DNA of 64,000 nt from Mariniphaga anaerophila (lineage in GTDB: Bacteria; Bacteroidota; Bacteroidia; Bacteroidales; Prolixibacteraceae). The stretch covers positions 310,001 to 374,000 of the forward strand of contig NZ_FQUM01000002.1 of the NCBI RefSeq assembly GCF_900129025.1, given 5' to 3'. Below, in pieces: positions 8,532 to 18,194 of this stretch. Numbering within the stretch: the stretch's first letter is position 1; every line of letters starts with the position of its first letter. Under the pieces are notes generated by a model. It was given only the letters and a program-made list of their open reading frames with translations, did not search any database and had not been told where the DNA came from. The translations under genes and the position numbers were made by a program.

Positions 8532-9512
8532 TTAAGCCCAATACATACCATCGTAATAACCGGGCTGCATCCAGGGCAGATTTTTGTTCCGGTAAAACGG
8601 ATCCAGTTCTACGCGGAGTTCCTGCATCCGTTCATCAGAAAGCGGCTTAAACGATTGCAGCGTCGCAATATTTTTGTTGAGCACCTCAACGCTGTCGTGT
8701 CCGATAACTGCCGCTGTAATATTTTTCAGACTTAAAGCATATTTGACCAGATCGTCGGCGGAAAGGCTGGTTACGGTTTCTCGTGGCCTGATGACTTTCA
8801 TTCCCAATACTCCCATTCCTTTTTTTGCCGCAAAAGGCACCGGCTGCTCTTCAAAAGGTTGTTTGCCTTTTTCCTGATGATTCAGTGCGATAAGCATTGT
8901 ATCGAAATCGTACATCTCGGCAGCAAGTTTCATTGCTTTTGCTGATTTATGGCCGGTAAACCCGATGTACTTTATCACACCTTCTTCCTGGTATTTCCGC
9001 AAAACCGGAAGCACACCGTCCGTTGCTCCAAATTGTCGAACTTCTTCTTCGTTTGTAACGCTATGTATTTGGTACAAATCGATATAGTCGGTTTGCAGTT
9101 GTTTTAAGCTGTTTTCGATGGTTCGTTTGGCATCATCGGCATTTCGTTCGCTTACTTTGGTTGAAAGGAAAACCCTGTTTCTGACTGATTTCAGAATTTT
9201 ACCAAGCCGTTCTTCGCTGGTCTGTTCAGCATTTTTGTACGAAGCGGCAGTGTCCCAGTAATACAATCCGCGGGAGAGTGCCGTTTCTAAGATTTCCAAT
9301 CCTTTTTCTTCGTCAACTGCCATAAAACGGCTTCCAAGTCCCATTATAAGGCGGGGAATGCGAACTCCGGTTTTTCCGAGCAGGGCAGTGGGCAATCCTT
9401 TTGCATCGTAAGGGGAAGAAGAACATGCGGCAGAAGGGGCAAGAACAGCGCCGGCAGTAATTGCTCCGGTTGTTTTTATAAAATCCCTCCGTGTGAAATC
9501 TTTCTTTTTCAT
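8532..9512 (-). CDS. Tat-exported aldo/keto reductase
   Basis: This is a 326-residue NAD(P)H-dependent oxidoreductase with a TIM-barrel. The N-terminus has a twin-arginine signal (RRDFIKTTGAITAGAVLAP) and a possible lipobox (SAAC). The catalytic tetrad is recognisable as Asp and Tyr in WDTAASYKNAEQ (~residue 86-97), Lys in FLSTKVSERN (~122) and His in YQIHSV (~152). Exported reductases of this type are frequent in polysaccharide-degrading Bacteroidota, with unknown substrates. A second such protein lies at 29567. Confidence 0.9.
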   Translation of the reverse strand: MKKKDFTRRDFIKTTGAITAGAVLAPSAACSSSPYDAKGLPTALLGKTGVRIPRLIMGLGSRFMAVDEEKGLEILETALSRGLYYWDTAASYKNAEQTSEERLGKILKSVRNRVFLSTKVSERNADDAKRTIENSLKQLQTDYIDLYQIHSVTNEEEVRQFGATDGVLPVLRKYQEEGVIKYIGFTGHKSAKAMKLAAEMYDFDTMLIALNHQEKGKQPFEEQPVPFAAKKGMGVLGMKVIRPRETVTSLSADDLVKYALSLKNITAAVIGHDSVEVLNKNIATLQSFKPLSDERMQELRVELDPFYRNKNLPWMQPGYYDGMYWA

Positions 9513-9605
9513 GCTGAATTGTTTTATTGAAGAATGTTATTAGTTGCTAATTTACAACCATTTCTGTGAAATGCAATCCCGAATTCAGCCTGTTCTGTTT
9601 TTCTT

Positions 9606-11495
9606 TTATTGCTTTAAATAATTCAAATAGTTCTGGTTTACATTAACGCCCAACTGTATCGCGCGTTCCGCATCTTTCAGCGCATTTGTTTTATCGCCGA
9701 GGGCATTCAGCGCCAGCGAGCGGTTTGCAAAAAATACTCCTTTTGACGGGTCAATGCGGATCGACCGGTTGAATTCTTCCAACGCTTTTTCATTGTTTTT
9801 CATTCTGAAATGGCACAATCCAATGGTGTTAATCACTTCAGCGTTGTTTGGATGAATAACTAAATATCTATTGAAATCGGCAATCGATTTTTCGTATTCG
9901 CCTTCCTGAAACCAAATAAATGCCCGGTTTGAAAGCGCGTTGGAATGTTGCGGATTGAGCTGGAGCGCTTTGTTTAAATCTTTCAGGGCTTTTTTCCATT
10001 GCCGTGTAGACCCTAAAGCAGCTCCCCTGTTGGCCAAAGCGCTTACATTATTCGGTTCAATTTCAATGCATTTGTTATAATCTGCCAGCGCCTTATCCAT
10101 TTCTCCCCGGTCGAAATAAATTTTTCCCCGGTTGTTGTACGGCTGTGCTTTTTCGGGGGCCAGTTGAATGGCACGATTGTAATTTTCGAGTGCTCTTTCA
10201 GGTTGATTTTGCTGGCGCAGGTAATGCCCCAAATTGTTGTACGGCAGCGGAGTATTGGGATATTTCTCAATGACATCCGTCCAGAGCGTTTCGCTGTTTT
10301 GCCACACTTTCATTTGGTTGAACGTAACTGTAGCCAATAAAACCAGGTAAACCACAACAATGGTGTAAACAAACGAACGCTTTGTCGAATATTTTTCGGT
10401 AGCACCTTCTACCAGTTTGGCCAGTATTAAAAATAAGCCGATGTACGGAATGTAGGTAAAACGGTCGGCCAGAAAACCCTGCCCGGCGCCAACAACCTGC
10501 AACAGAAAAGCAATATTGAACAGGAAAAACAGAATTCCAAAGGTGAGATTTTTATTCTTTTTAAACCTGGAAAGAGGAATGGCAACAACAGCAATTGCCG
10601 GAATCATGCTCAGATAAAAAACAGTTGAAATTTGTTCGGGGTAGGGGTAGGCGGCCGACATTTCCCAGGGCACAACCGATTTAATGAGGTAAATGACAAA
10701 AGAATAGCTTCCAATAAACAGGCGTTGTAATAAAGGAAAATGAGTGCCGGAATGGAGCGATCCCTGCTGCTTTAAAAACCAGATTCCTGCGACACCGGTA
10801 ATCAGCGCCAGAATAAAATATGGTACTTTTTCCAAAATGAGTTTCCTGTCAATCTTCCGGGAGAACCAGTAGTCGATTAAAAGAAGTGTGGGAGCCAGGG
10901 CAACTGCCTGAATTTTGGATAACAGTGAAAGTGTAAAAGCGCCCAGCGATAACACGTAAAACAGGCTTCTTCTTTTTTCTAAATAGGTGGTATAAAAAAG
11001 AAGCGACAGTAAAAAGAACGTTCCGAAAAGAACATCTTTTCGTTCGGTAACCCACACCACTGATTCAATTCGCATAGGATGAATTCCAAAAAGCAGGGCG
11101 ACTAAAAATGAAACTAAAAATGAAAGCCCCATTTTTCGCATCAGCAGGAAAACCAGCAGAGTACACAAAACGTGCAGAAGCAGATTATTAAAGTGGTATA
11201 AAAACGGTTTGTCGCCAACCAACTGGTATTCGAGTGCAAAAGTTAAATTTGACAATGGGTTGTAATTGCCAATTACATGCTCGGTAAAAATACCTTTTAT
11301 ATTTAGGTCAGTAACGTTTTTGTTTTCGTAAATATTTACGTCGTCGTCCCAATTGACAAAATCGTATTTTAACGACGGAGAAAAAAGCAAAAACGTGAAA
11401 ACAGCCAGTACTACTCCTCCCCAAAGCCATTTTTTGTTGGGTGCGCCTGGCTTATTTGTTTTCTTTTTGTCGAATTTTTTTTTGTTCCGGTTCAT
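9606..11495 (-). CDS. Multi-pass membrane protein with C-terminal TPR repeats (glycosyltransferase-like)
   Basis: This is a 629-residue protein. After a basic start, residues ~22-415 are a polytopic membrane domain with the luminal acidic segment FVNWDDDVNIYENKNV (~46-61) and HPMRIESVVWVTERKDV (~139-155). This layout resembles PMT/TMTC-type lipid-linked sugar transferases. Residues ~425-620 are about six tetratricopeptide repeats (for example PYNNLGHYLRQQNQPERALE). Such proteins may glycosylate or organise exported substrates, but no specific role can be assigned. It follows recG on the same strand with only 14 bases between them. Confidence 0.78.
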   Translation of the reverse strand: MNRNKKKFDKKKTNKPGAPNKKWLWGGVVLAVFTFLLFSPSLKYDFVNWDDDVNIYENKNVTDLNIKGIFTEHVIGNYNPLSNLTFALEYQLVGDKPFLYHFNNLLLHVLCTLLVFLLMRKMGLSFLVSFLVALLFGIHPMRIESVVWVTERKDVLFGTFFLLSLLFYTTYLEKRRSLFYVLSLGAFTLSLLSKIQAVALAPTLLLIDYWFSRKIDRKLILEKVPYFILALITGVAGIWFLKQQGSLHSGTHFPLLQRLFIGSYSFVIYLIKSVVPWEMSAAYPYPEQISTVFYLSMIPAIAVVAIPLSRFKKNKNLTFGILFFLFNIAFLLQVVGAGQGFLADRFTYIPYIGLFLILAKLVEGATEKYSTKRSFVYTIVVVYLVLLATVTFNQMKVWQNSETLWTDVIEKYPNTPLPYNNLGHYLRQQNQPERALENYNRAIQLAPEKAQPYNNRGKIYFDRGEMDKALADYNKCIEIEPNNVSALANRGAALGSTRQWKKALKDLNKALQLNPQHSNALSNRAFIWFQEGEYEKSIADFNRYLVIHPNNAEVINTIGLCHFRMKNNEKALEEFNRSIRIDPSKGVFFANRSLALNALGDKTNALKDAERAIQLGVNVNQNYLNYLKQ

Positions 11496-11509
11496 CTGTT
11501 TATTAATAG

Positions 11510-13612
11510 TTAGCTAATTGAGCTCCAGTCAAATTCGGTATGTTTTGTCGCTTTTAAAGTTGTCAGCAACTCCCGGTTTTCCTCTTTTTGAAGGAACGGG
11601 TCTCCCGCCAAAATATCCTGGGCAACATCGCGGGCCAGTTTCAGAATTTCGCCGTCTTTTCCCAGGTTGGCTATTTTCAGGTCGAATCCCACTCCGCTTT
11701 GTTGAGTCCCTTCCAGGTCGCCCGGGCCGCGGAGTTTCATGTCCACTTCGGCAATTTCAAATCCGTCGTTGGTGCGCACCATTGTGGCCAGCCGTTTGCG
11801 GCTTTCGGTGCTTATTTTGTATGACGACATGAGAATGCAGTACGACTGTTCCGCACCTCGACCTACGCGTCCGCGCAACTGGTGCAGTTGAGACAACCCA
11901 AACCGTTCGGCACTTTCTATTACCATTACCGATGCGTTAGGAACATCCACGCCAACCTCGATTACCGTTGTGGCAACCATTATTCGTGTTTCGCCCTGTT
12001 TAAATTGTTGCATGGCGTTCTCTTTTTCGGCCGGTTTCATTCGCCCGTGCACCATTCCTACTTTTACATCAGGAAAAGCTTCGGATATTTGCCGGAATCC
12101 CTCTTCCAGATTTTTTAAATCCATTTTTTCCGACTCGGTTATTAGCGGGTAAACAATATAAATTTGTCGTCCTTTCTCCATCTGCTGTTGCAGAAAATTA
12201 TTAAGCTGTTTTCTGCGGTTTTCAAAAAAATGATGCGTTTCTATGGGTTTGCGGCCGGGGGGCAGTTCGTCGATAACCGACACGTCCAAATCGCCATAAA
12301 CCGTCATGGCCAGGGTTCGTGGAATGGGAGTGGCCGTCATTACCAGAACATGCGGAGGAATGAGATCGTTTTTTTGCCACAGTTTTGCCCGCTGTGCCAC
12401 TCCAAACCGGTGTTGCTCATCAATTACCACCAGGCCAAGATTTTGAAATACTACCGTGTCTTCAATCAACGCATGCGTTCCAATCAGTATCTGCATTTGC
12501 CCTTCTTCCAGCGCTTTGTGCAATACTTTACGTTCTTTTGTTTTGGTTGAACCGGTTAGTAGTCCAACTTTAATTCCCATTCCGCTTAAAAAATTAGAAA
12601 TGGATTGAAAATGCTGTTGAGCCAGAATTTCGGTAGGCGCCATCAGGCAACTCTGGTAACCGTTATCTAGCGCCAAAAGCATTGTCATTAAGGCAACAAG
12701 GGTTTTTCCACTTCCCACATCGCCTTGTAGTAACCGGTTCATTTGCACGTTGCGATTAACGTCGCGCCTTATTTCTTTCAACACCTTCTTTTGGGCGTTG
12801 GTGAGTTCAAACGGTAAAAAATCATTGTAAAATTTGTTGAAGCTGAACCCCACTTCTGCAAAACGAAAGCCTTTGAATTTGTTTTCCCGGTTGTGTTTCA
12901 GCGCAAGTATTTTTAGCTGAATAATAAAAAGTTCTTCAAACTTCAGTCTGAAACGGGCATTTCGTAAATCGGTAGTGTTCTCGGGTTTGTGAATAATGGT
13001 GAGCGCTTCTTCCAGCGAAACAAGTTTCAGTCGGTTGATAATATGAGCGGGGAGGGTTTCGCGTATTTTTCCCTTGCCCAGCTGAATGAGGGTTAATTGA
13101 AACTTGTTGATGATTTTGGAGTGCAGGTACTTTTTCTTCATGTTTTCGGAGGTCACATAAAAAGCCTGAAAAAGTCCCGACGGTTTCAACTGCTTTTCCT
13201 CTTCGGTTTCCATGTCGGGATGCACTACGTTAATGTGCCCGCTAAACTCAGACGGTTTCCCGAAAACAATGTAATCTTTGTTCAGTACAAGGTGCTCTTT
13301 TTGCCACTTTACTCCCTGAAACCACACCAGCTCCAGACTTCCCGAATCATCGTAAAAACGCGCAGTTAGCCGTTGCTTGTGGCCTGTGCCCACTGTCTCC
13401 ATTGAACGGATTTTGCCTTTGATTTGAATGTAAGGCATTTGGGCATGAACTTCTGATATTTTGTGAAATTTGGTGCGATCGATGTACTTGTACGGAAAGT
13501 AATAAACCAGATCGCCAAAGGTTTTTATTTTCAGCTCTTTTGCCAGCAATTCGGCACGTTTGGGCCCAACGCCGGGTAAAAATTTAATATCCTGATCCAA
13601 AAAAACGGCCAT
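11510..13612 (-). CDS. recG: ATP-dependent DNA helicase RecG
   Basis: This is the branch-migration helicase that reverses stalled forks and processes Holliday junctions, 700 residues long. The N-terminal wedge (OB) domain is at ~60-150, with the start FLPGVGPKRAELLAKELKI typical of RecG. Walker A is GDVGSGKT (~299-306), the Walker B/DExH equivalent is VIDEQHRFG (~396-404), motif III is MTATPIPRT and motif VI is QLRGRVGRG (~592-600). The length is normal and no defect was seen. It probably shares a transcript with the downstream TPR gene. Confidence 0.97.
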   Translation of the reverse strand: MAVFLDQDIKFLPGVGPKRAELLAKELKIKTFGDLVYYFPYKYIDRTKFHKISEVHAQMPYIQIKGKIRSMETVGTGHKQRLTARFYDDSGSLELVWFQGVKWQKEHLVLNKDYIVFGKPSEFSGHINVVHPDMETEEEKQLKPSGLFQAFYVTSENMKKKYLHSKIINKFQLTLIQLGKGKIRETLPAHIINRLKLVSLEEALTIIHKPENTTDLRNARFRLKFEELFIIQLKILALKHNRENKFKGFRFAEVGFSFNKFYNDFLPFELTNAQKKVLKEIRRDVNRNVQMNRLLQGDVGSGKTLVALMTMLLALDNGYQSCLMAPTEILAQQHFQSISNFLSGMGIKVGLLTGSTKTKERKVLHKALEEGQMQILIGTHALIEDTVVFQNLGLVVIDEQHRFGVAQRAKLWQKNDLIPPHVLVMTATPIPRTLAMTVYGDLDVSVIDELPPGRKPIETHHFFENRRKQLNNFLQQQMEKGRQIYIVYPLITESEKMDLKNLEEGFRQISEAFPDVKVGMVHGRMKPAEKENAMQQFKQGETRIMVATTVIEVGVDVPNASVMVIESAERFGLSQLHQLRGRVGRGAEQSYCILMSSYKISTESRKRLATMVRTNDGFEIAEVDMKLRGPGDLEGTQQSGVGFDLKIANLGKDGEILKLARDVAQDILAGDPFLQKEENRELLTTLKATKHTEFDWSSIS

Positions 13613-13692
13613 GAAACAAAGATAACTATTCTGAAAAAAGAACGCCCAAAATGTTAAGCAGCGGATTTATGAAATTAAAAATTGAAAACGGA

Positions 13693-16104
13693 TTAGAATT
13701 TCACGGTAAGCTTCAGATTAATTTTTCGGTTGGTAAGGTAGTTGGGTACCGCAAATTCATCTCCGTAAATGCTCGAGACCCAAAAGTAAGAAATTGTATT
13801 ATTTATGTTCAGTAAGTTGAAAACATCGAGACTCACCCACATGTCGTTAATGTGACTGAATATTTTGCTTTCCGCTTTTCTGGAAGAACTGATGAGTACT
13901 TTTGAAAAACCCAGATCTATTCTGCGGTAGGGCGGCATTCGGTAAATATCCTGAAAACGTTCTGAATTAGGCGGGCCAACCGGCAGGCGAGCGCCATAAA
14001 ATCCTGAAAGCTGCATTTTCCAGGAAGGATTTCCGGGCAGGTAATCCTGAAAAAAGAGGCTAAAATTCATCCATTGGTCGGTCGGCCGCGGAATATATCC
14101 GTGCCCGTCGCCCAGAATATCTTCTTTGGTTTTCATTAACGAAAGGCTTGCCCACGATTGAACGCCGCTCACAAATTCACCATTTATTTTCATGTCAATT
14201 CCGGTGGCGTAGCCCACGGCTTCCTGCTCTCCGATGTATCGTATTCTTACGTTGTCAACCTGGTAAGGAATCAACCTTTTCATGTATTTGTAATACGCTT
14301 CGGCACTGAACCGGAAGGGGCGATCCCAGGCTGTAAAAAGGTAATCGCTCCCGGCAACTACCTGGTACGATCGCTGCGCTTTTGCATCATAATTTATGGA
14401 GCCGTCGCGTTTTTTTAGCTCTTTAAAGAATGGCGACTGGTGGTACATTCCTCCGGAAAGGCTGAACGAAATTTTGTTTTCCCATTCAGGATAATAGCTT
14501 AAGGAAACCCGCGGGCTGACCAGAAACTCGTCGTTGAAATCCCAGTAGTTGAACCTGATTCCCCCTGAAAAATACAAATCGCCACTGGTTACAGGCACGC
14601 TCCATGTATCCTGAAAATGCCCGGTAATCCGGTTCGAGCTTATTTTATTGCGGCTGTTCAGGGTGTAATAAAGCAACACTTCGCTATCGGAGTAAGGCAG
14701 CGAATAACCTGTGGAGTCGCGGTAAATCCATTCATTTACTTTGTCGTTAAACTGTTCGTGCTGAAATTTTATTCCCCAGTTCAGCAGGTGATTATCGGAG
14801 TTGTAAGCTCCTTTGTGTGAAAAGCTGTAAACATTGGCATCGAGGTAGTTGCGGGCATGATTTAAAAAAGAACCAACACCCAGGTTCAGCACGCTGTCGC
14901 CAAATTCTTCAGACGACATATTCCGTTCCAACTGATTCAGGTAGTACTGCCCCAAAATATCGTATGCTTCTTTTTCTGATGTGTTAAAAGCAGACAGAAT
15001 AAATTTCAGATTCAGGTTCAGGTTGGGGTGGTAGTTTCCCGACAAAGCCCCGAGGTAAGTTTTAAAATTATCAACTTCCTGTCCCTGAAAATAGATTTTT
15101 GTACTCAGCGGAGTTTGCCAGGTGCCAAAGGTTGTTTCCCTGGTTTGCGGAATAAACCGGTATTGGTTTTGGGCAATATTTCCCAGAAACGAGAGGTCAA
15201 ATTTTTCAGAAAAACGATAAGTAATGTATGTCTGAAAATCGGTGAATTTCGGATCGTATTCTCCTTTCTCGTCAAGACCGCTAAGCATGTAGCTGTTGGT
15301 TTTGTATCTGATTCCCGAAATGTGAGCCAGCCTTCCGTTGAATGCAACATCTTCGAAATGAGCAGTTGCTCCGAGCAGACTCATGGAAGCAGAACCTCTG
15401 AAAATACTGGGTTTTCGGTATTTTATGTCGAGCACCGAAGACATTTTGTCCCCATATCGGGCATCGAAACCACCGGCAGAAAAATCGATGGTTGAAACCA
15501 TGTCGCTGTTAATGAAGCTCAACCCTTCCTGTTGCCCTGCACGAATGAGAAACGGCCGGTAAATTTCGATGTCGTTTACATAAACCATGTTTTCGTCGAA
15601 ATTACCTCCGCGCACGGTGTATTGCGAACTTAGCTCGTTGTTTGTTGAAACGCCCGGCAGTGTTTTAATGAGCGCTTCCACACCACCGGTGGCTGCGTCC
15701 GGAATTACCTCCATAAAACGCGGGTCAATGCGGGTAACGTTTCCGCCAATGCGGCGTTGCTCTGTTACCACAATTTCAGCGAGTTCTAAATCGGTTGCCG
15801 GCAATTCAATTTCAAGAGAAATGCTCTCTTCCGGTTTCGCGTTCAGCGTGTCTGCAAAAGTTGCATAGCCCAACGAGGAGAAAACGACTACAATTTTTTT
15901 TTCAGCAGGAATACGTAACAGAAATTTCCCTTCCCGGTTGGAGCTTGTTCCCAACGGATAGTCTTTTAGGGCAACATTTACCATGTCAAGCGGTTGCCCG
16001 CTTTTGTCGCGCACCACACCTCTGAGGGTTGCGTTGTTGCTTTGGGAGAAGCCATGCAGAAAGGCAACAATCAGGAAAGCAAAAATGAGTAGTCTTTTTA
16101 TCAT
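13693..16104 (-). CDS. TonB-dependent receptor with carboxypeptidase-like domain
   Basis: This is an 803-residue outer-membrane receptor. A signal peptide (MIKRLLIFAFLIVAFLHGFS) is followed by a CarboxypepD_reg beta-sandwich (ATLRGVVRDKSGQPLDMVNV at ~25-105), a plug domain (~110-230, with TLPGVSTNNELSSQYTVRGG) and a beta-barrel ending in the aromatic residue phenylalanine (KINLKLTVKF). No SusD partner is adjacent, so it is probably a siderophore, vitamin or peptide receptor rather than a glycan importer. A GTG six bases upstream could extend it by two residues, but the ATG at 16104 is preferred. Confidence 0.92.
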   Translation of the reverse strand: MIKRLLIFAFLIVAFLHGFSQSNNATLRGVVRDKSGQPLDMVNVALKDYPLGTSSNREGKFLLRIPAEKKIVVVFSSLGYATFADTLNAKPEESISLEIELPATDLELAEIVVTEQRRIGGNVTRIDPRFMEVIPDAATGGVEALIKTLPGVSTNNELSSQYTVRGGNFDENMVYVNDIEIYRPFLIRAGQQEGLSFINSDMVSTIDFSAGGFDARYGDKMSSVLDIKYRKPSIFRGSASMSLLGATAHFEDVAFNGRLAHISGIRYKTNSYMLSGLDEKGEYDPKFTDFQTYITYRFSEKFDLSFLGNIAQNQYRFIPQTRETTFGTWQTPLSTKIYFQGQEVDNFKTYLGALSGNYHPNLNLNLKFILSAFNTSEKEAYDILGQYYLNQLERNMSSEEFGDSVLNLGVGSFLNHARNYLDANVYSFSHKGAYNSDNHLLNWGIKFQHEQFNDKVNEWIYRDSTGYSLPYSDSEVLLYYTLNSRNKISSNRITGHFQDTWSVPVTSGDLYFSGGIRFNYWDFNDEFLVSPRVSLSYYPEWENKISFSLSGGMYHQSPFFKELKKRDGSINYDAKAQRSYQVVAGSDYLFTAWDRPFRFSAEAYYKYMKRLIPYQVDNVRIRYIGEQEAVGYATGIDMKINGEFVSGVQSWASLSLMKTKEDILGDGHGYIPRPTDQWMNFSLFFQDYLPGNPSWKMQLSGFYGARLPVGPPNSERFQDIYRMPPYRRIDLGFSKVLISSSRKAESKIFSHINDMWVSLDVFNLLNINNTISYFWVSSIYGDEFAVPNYLTNRKINLKLTVKF

Positions 16105-16175
16105 CGGCACAAAACTAACAAACCAATTTTAGTATCAACTTTTTGTTGATAAATAAATTGTGATGAAGGTTGTTT

Positions 16176-16670
16176 TTATTTTAGCATTTTCGGGGTGATT
16201 CTAAATGCTATCTGTCCGATGCGAGCCTCAACTTCGTTCCATGAATTTACATTAAAATCGATGCCTACAGTTGAGCAGGTTGGCATTTCATTTACATTGT
16301 GTTCCGACAGGTTATTAACAAGGTAATGGAAGCCCGGGTTATGGCCGAAAAAGAAGACCGATTCCGTGTTTTCCGACAATGAATAGATGAGATCCAAAAA
16401 ATCGGAAGTGGTGAGCCCGTCGTAAATTTCATCAATTTGGCGTATCCGGTTTCTGTCAATTTTCAGGTTGTCGGCAAAAATACGAGCCGTTTTTAATGCC
16501 CGTTTTGCCGGGCTCGAAATAATGTTGTCCGGTACAATATTTCTTTTTCTTAACTCCCCGCTTACAAGAGCTGCATCATCTTTTCCGCGCTCAGTTAAAT
16601 CGCGGGTAAAATCATCATCGTATCCGTACGGAACGGCTTTGGCATGCCGCACAATCACTACTCTTTTCAT
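16176..16670 (-). CDS. SixA-like histidine phosphatase
   Basis: This is a 164-residue histidine-phosphatase superfamily protein. The RHG-type motif VIVRHAKAVPYGYDD is at residues ~5-19 with the phospho-accepting His. A second active-site His sits in FFGHNPGFHYLVN (~112-124), and the conserved arginine segment is SSPAKRALKTARIFADNL (~57-74). The short length and this pattern match SixA, which dephosphorylates phosphohistidine on HPt or PTS proteins. The real substrate here is unknown. It is divergent from the phosphodiesterase at 16765. Confidence 0.88.
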   Translation of the reverse strand: MKRVVIVRHAKAVPYGYDDDFTRDLTERGKDDAALVSGELRKRNIVPDNIISSPAKRALKTARIFADNLKIDRNRIRQIDEIYDGLTTSDFLDLIYSLSENTESVFFFGHNPGFHYLVNNLSEHNVNEMPTCSTVGIDFNVNSWNEVEARIGQIAFRITPKMLK

Positions 16671-16764
16671 TTTTCTGATTTTAATTTTACCTCTTTGCTA
16701 ATCCCATTTCCCAACAAATTTAGTTTAATTTGAAGGAACAAATTACAGATTTGAAACTCTTTTT

Positions 16765-17280
16765 ATGAAGCGCATTGGATTATTGTCAGACACTCATGGT
16801 TTTGTACACGAACGGCTTTTCTCTTTTTTCGATAAGGTTGATGAAATTTGGCATGCCGGCGATTTTGGTTCAATTGAAGTGGCCGACGAACTGGCTGCTT
16901 TTAAACCGTTAAAAGGTGTTTACGGAAATATCGACGGGCAGGATGTTCGTGTAGTTTATCCGCAGCACCAGCGTTTTATGTGCGAGGAAGTGGATGTTTG
17001 GATGACGCATATTGGAGGTTACCCCGGGCGGTACGAGCGCTACGTAAAACCCGAAATATTTCGGAATCCTCCGGGGCTGTTTATCAGCGGGCATTCGCAT
17101 ATTTTAAAAGTAATTTACGATAAGAAACTGCAATTGCTTCACATAAATCCCGGCGCCGCTGGTTACAAAGGGTTTCATAAAGTGTGTACCGCAGTCAGGT
17201 TTACCATCGATAAAAAAAATATCAGCGATTTGGAAGTATGGGAAATTCCGCGGGAATCGTGCTTCCCCCAAAATAAATAG
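16765..17280 (+). CDS. YfcE/MJ0936-type metallophosphoesterase
   Basis: This is a 171-residue calcineurin-like phosphodiesterase. The metal-binding motifs are in order: GLLSDTHGF (DxH, residues ~5-13), WHAGDFGS (~31-38), VYGNIDG (~51-57) and ISGHSHILK (GHxH, ~109-117). Short proteins of this subfamily hydrolyse phosphodiester bonds with Mn2+ or similar. The biological substrate is not established. No signal peptide is present, so it is cytoplasmic. Confidence 0.9.
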   Translation: MKRIGLLSDTHGFVHERLFSFFDKVDEIWHAGDFGSIEVADELAAFKPLKGVYGNIDGQDVRVVYPQHQRFMCEEVDVWMTHIGGYPGRYERYVKPEIFRNPPGLFISGHSHILKVIYDKKLQLLHINPGAAGYKGFHKVCTAVRFTIDKKNISDLEVWEIPRESCFPQNK

Positions 17281-17460
17281 TTCTGTTACTTTTTTGCAAT
17301 AAAAGTTTAATCAAAAAACAGGATAAAAAGAAGCAACCTTTTTCCTTTAGTCGCATCTTTAAAACGACCTTGTTGCTGAAACAGGCACGATTTTAACGCA
17401 ACAATTAACAACGAAAGTGCGCGTTTTAGTGAATGCCGTTGATAATACTTAATTCTAATT

Positions 17461-17527
17461 ATATGGAACGAACATGAATTTTCTTCATTCAAAATTCACA
17501 AAAAGAAATGATTAAACTATGCGAGTT
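17461..17527 (+). repeat. Leader repeat copy 1, upstream of the first LVIVD-like gene
   Basis: About 65 bases recur at 18073 with only about four differences over the first 52 positions. The conserved core includes a small dyad, TGAAT-7-ATTCA (17475-17491). The repeat ends 37 bases before the ATG at 17565. It is a candidate shared promoter, operator or leader. Confidence 0.75.
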
Positions 17528-17564
17528 GCATATGATACCTTAATAAACAAACAATTTTAATGAG

Positions 17565-18065
17565 ATGAAAAAACTACTGCCGTATTCATTCCTATTACTG
17601 ATTATTTTTGCCGCTGTGGTGGGGTTTGATGTTTTGCCCCCAAGTGGATACGAACCGGTTTTTATGCTGCGTTCGGAAATGGAAAAAAACGTTCAGCTTG
17701 ATGAGCCCCGAAGTGTTAAAAATCCCGGAAAGATTTACCTGAAAGACCATTTGATTTTTATCAACGAAAAGTACAAAGGGATTCACGTTATTGACAATTC
17801 GAATCCTGAAAATCCTGAAAATGTAGCGTTTGTGAAAATTGATGGCTGCATCGACATCGCCGTGAAAAACAATGTGTTGTACGCCGATAATGCGGTGGAT
17901 TTAATTGCATTGAAATTTGATGAAAACCTGACTGCCGTTAATGTGGTAAAAAGAGTGAAAAATGTTTTTCCCGAACCGGTTTCGCCCGACGGAAGGGGGC
18001 TGAGCTGGCAAGAAAAGCAGGCCGTGCCCGACGATGCAATTGTTGTTAGATGGGAACATAGATAA
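17565..18065 (+). CDS. Secreted protein with LVIVD-like repeat
   Basis: This is a 166-residue exported protein, with a signal peptide or anchor at residues 1-22 (KKLLPYSFLLLIIFAAVVGF). The middle reads like one or two LVIVD-type propeller units (LIFINEKYKGIHVIDNSNP, then VAFVKIDGCIDIAVKNNVLY). The C-terminus is polar and matches nothing I know. It is far shorter than a full beta-propeller, so it may oligomerise or be a reduced relative of the following gene. Both genes share the repeated leader upstream, and a beta-barrel gene completes the cluster. Confidence 0.7.
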   Translation: MKKLLPYSFLLLIIFAAVVGFDVLPPSGYEPVFMLRSEMEKNVQLDEPRSVKNPGKIYLKDHLIFINEKYKGIHVIDNSNPENPENVAFVKIDGCIDIAVKNNVLYADNAVDLIALKFDENLTAVNVVKRVKNVFPEPVSPDGRGLSWQEKQAVPDDAIVVRWEHR

Positions 18066-18072
18066 AACCTGA

Positions 18073-18141
18073 ATATGAAACGAACATGAATTTTCTTCAT
18101 TCAAGATTCACAAACAGGAATGATTAAAATTTATGTGAGTT
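18073..18141 (+). repeat. Leader repeat copy 2, upstream of the second LVIVD gene
   Basis: This is the second copy of the ~65-base leader at 17461. It begins 7 bases after the stop of the first LVIVD-like gene and ends 53 bases before the next ATG. The dyad TGAAT-7-ATTCA is preserved intact (18087-18103). Confidence 0.75.
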
Positions 18142-18194
18142 CCTGAATGTCTTCAAATTTTTTGAACATTCAGAAATCAAAAAAAATTATACAG

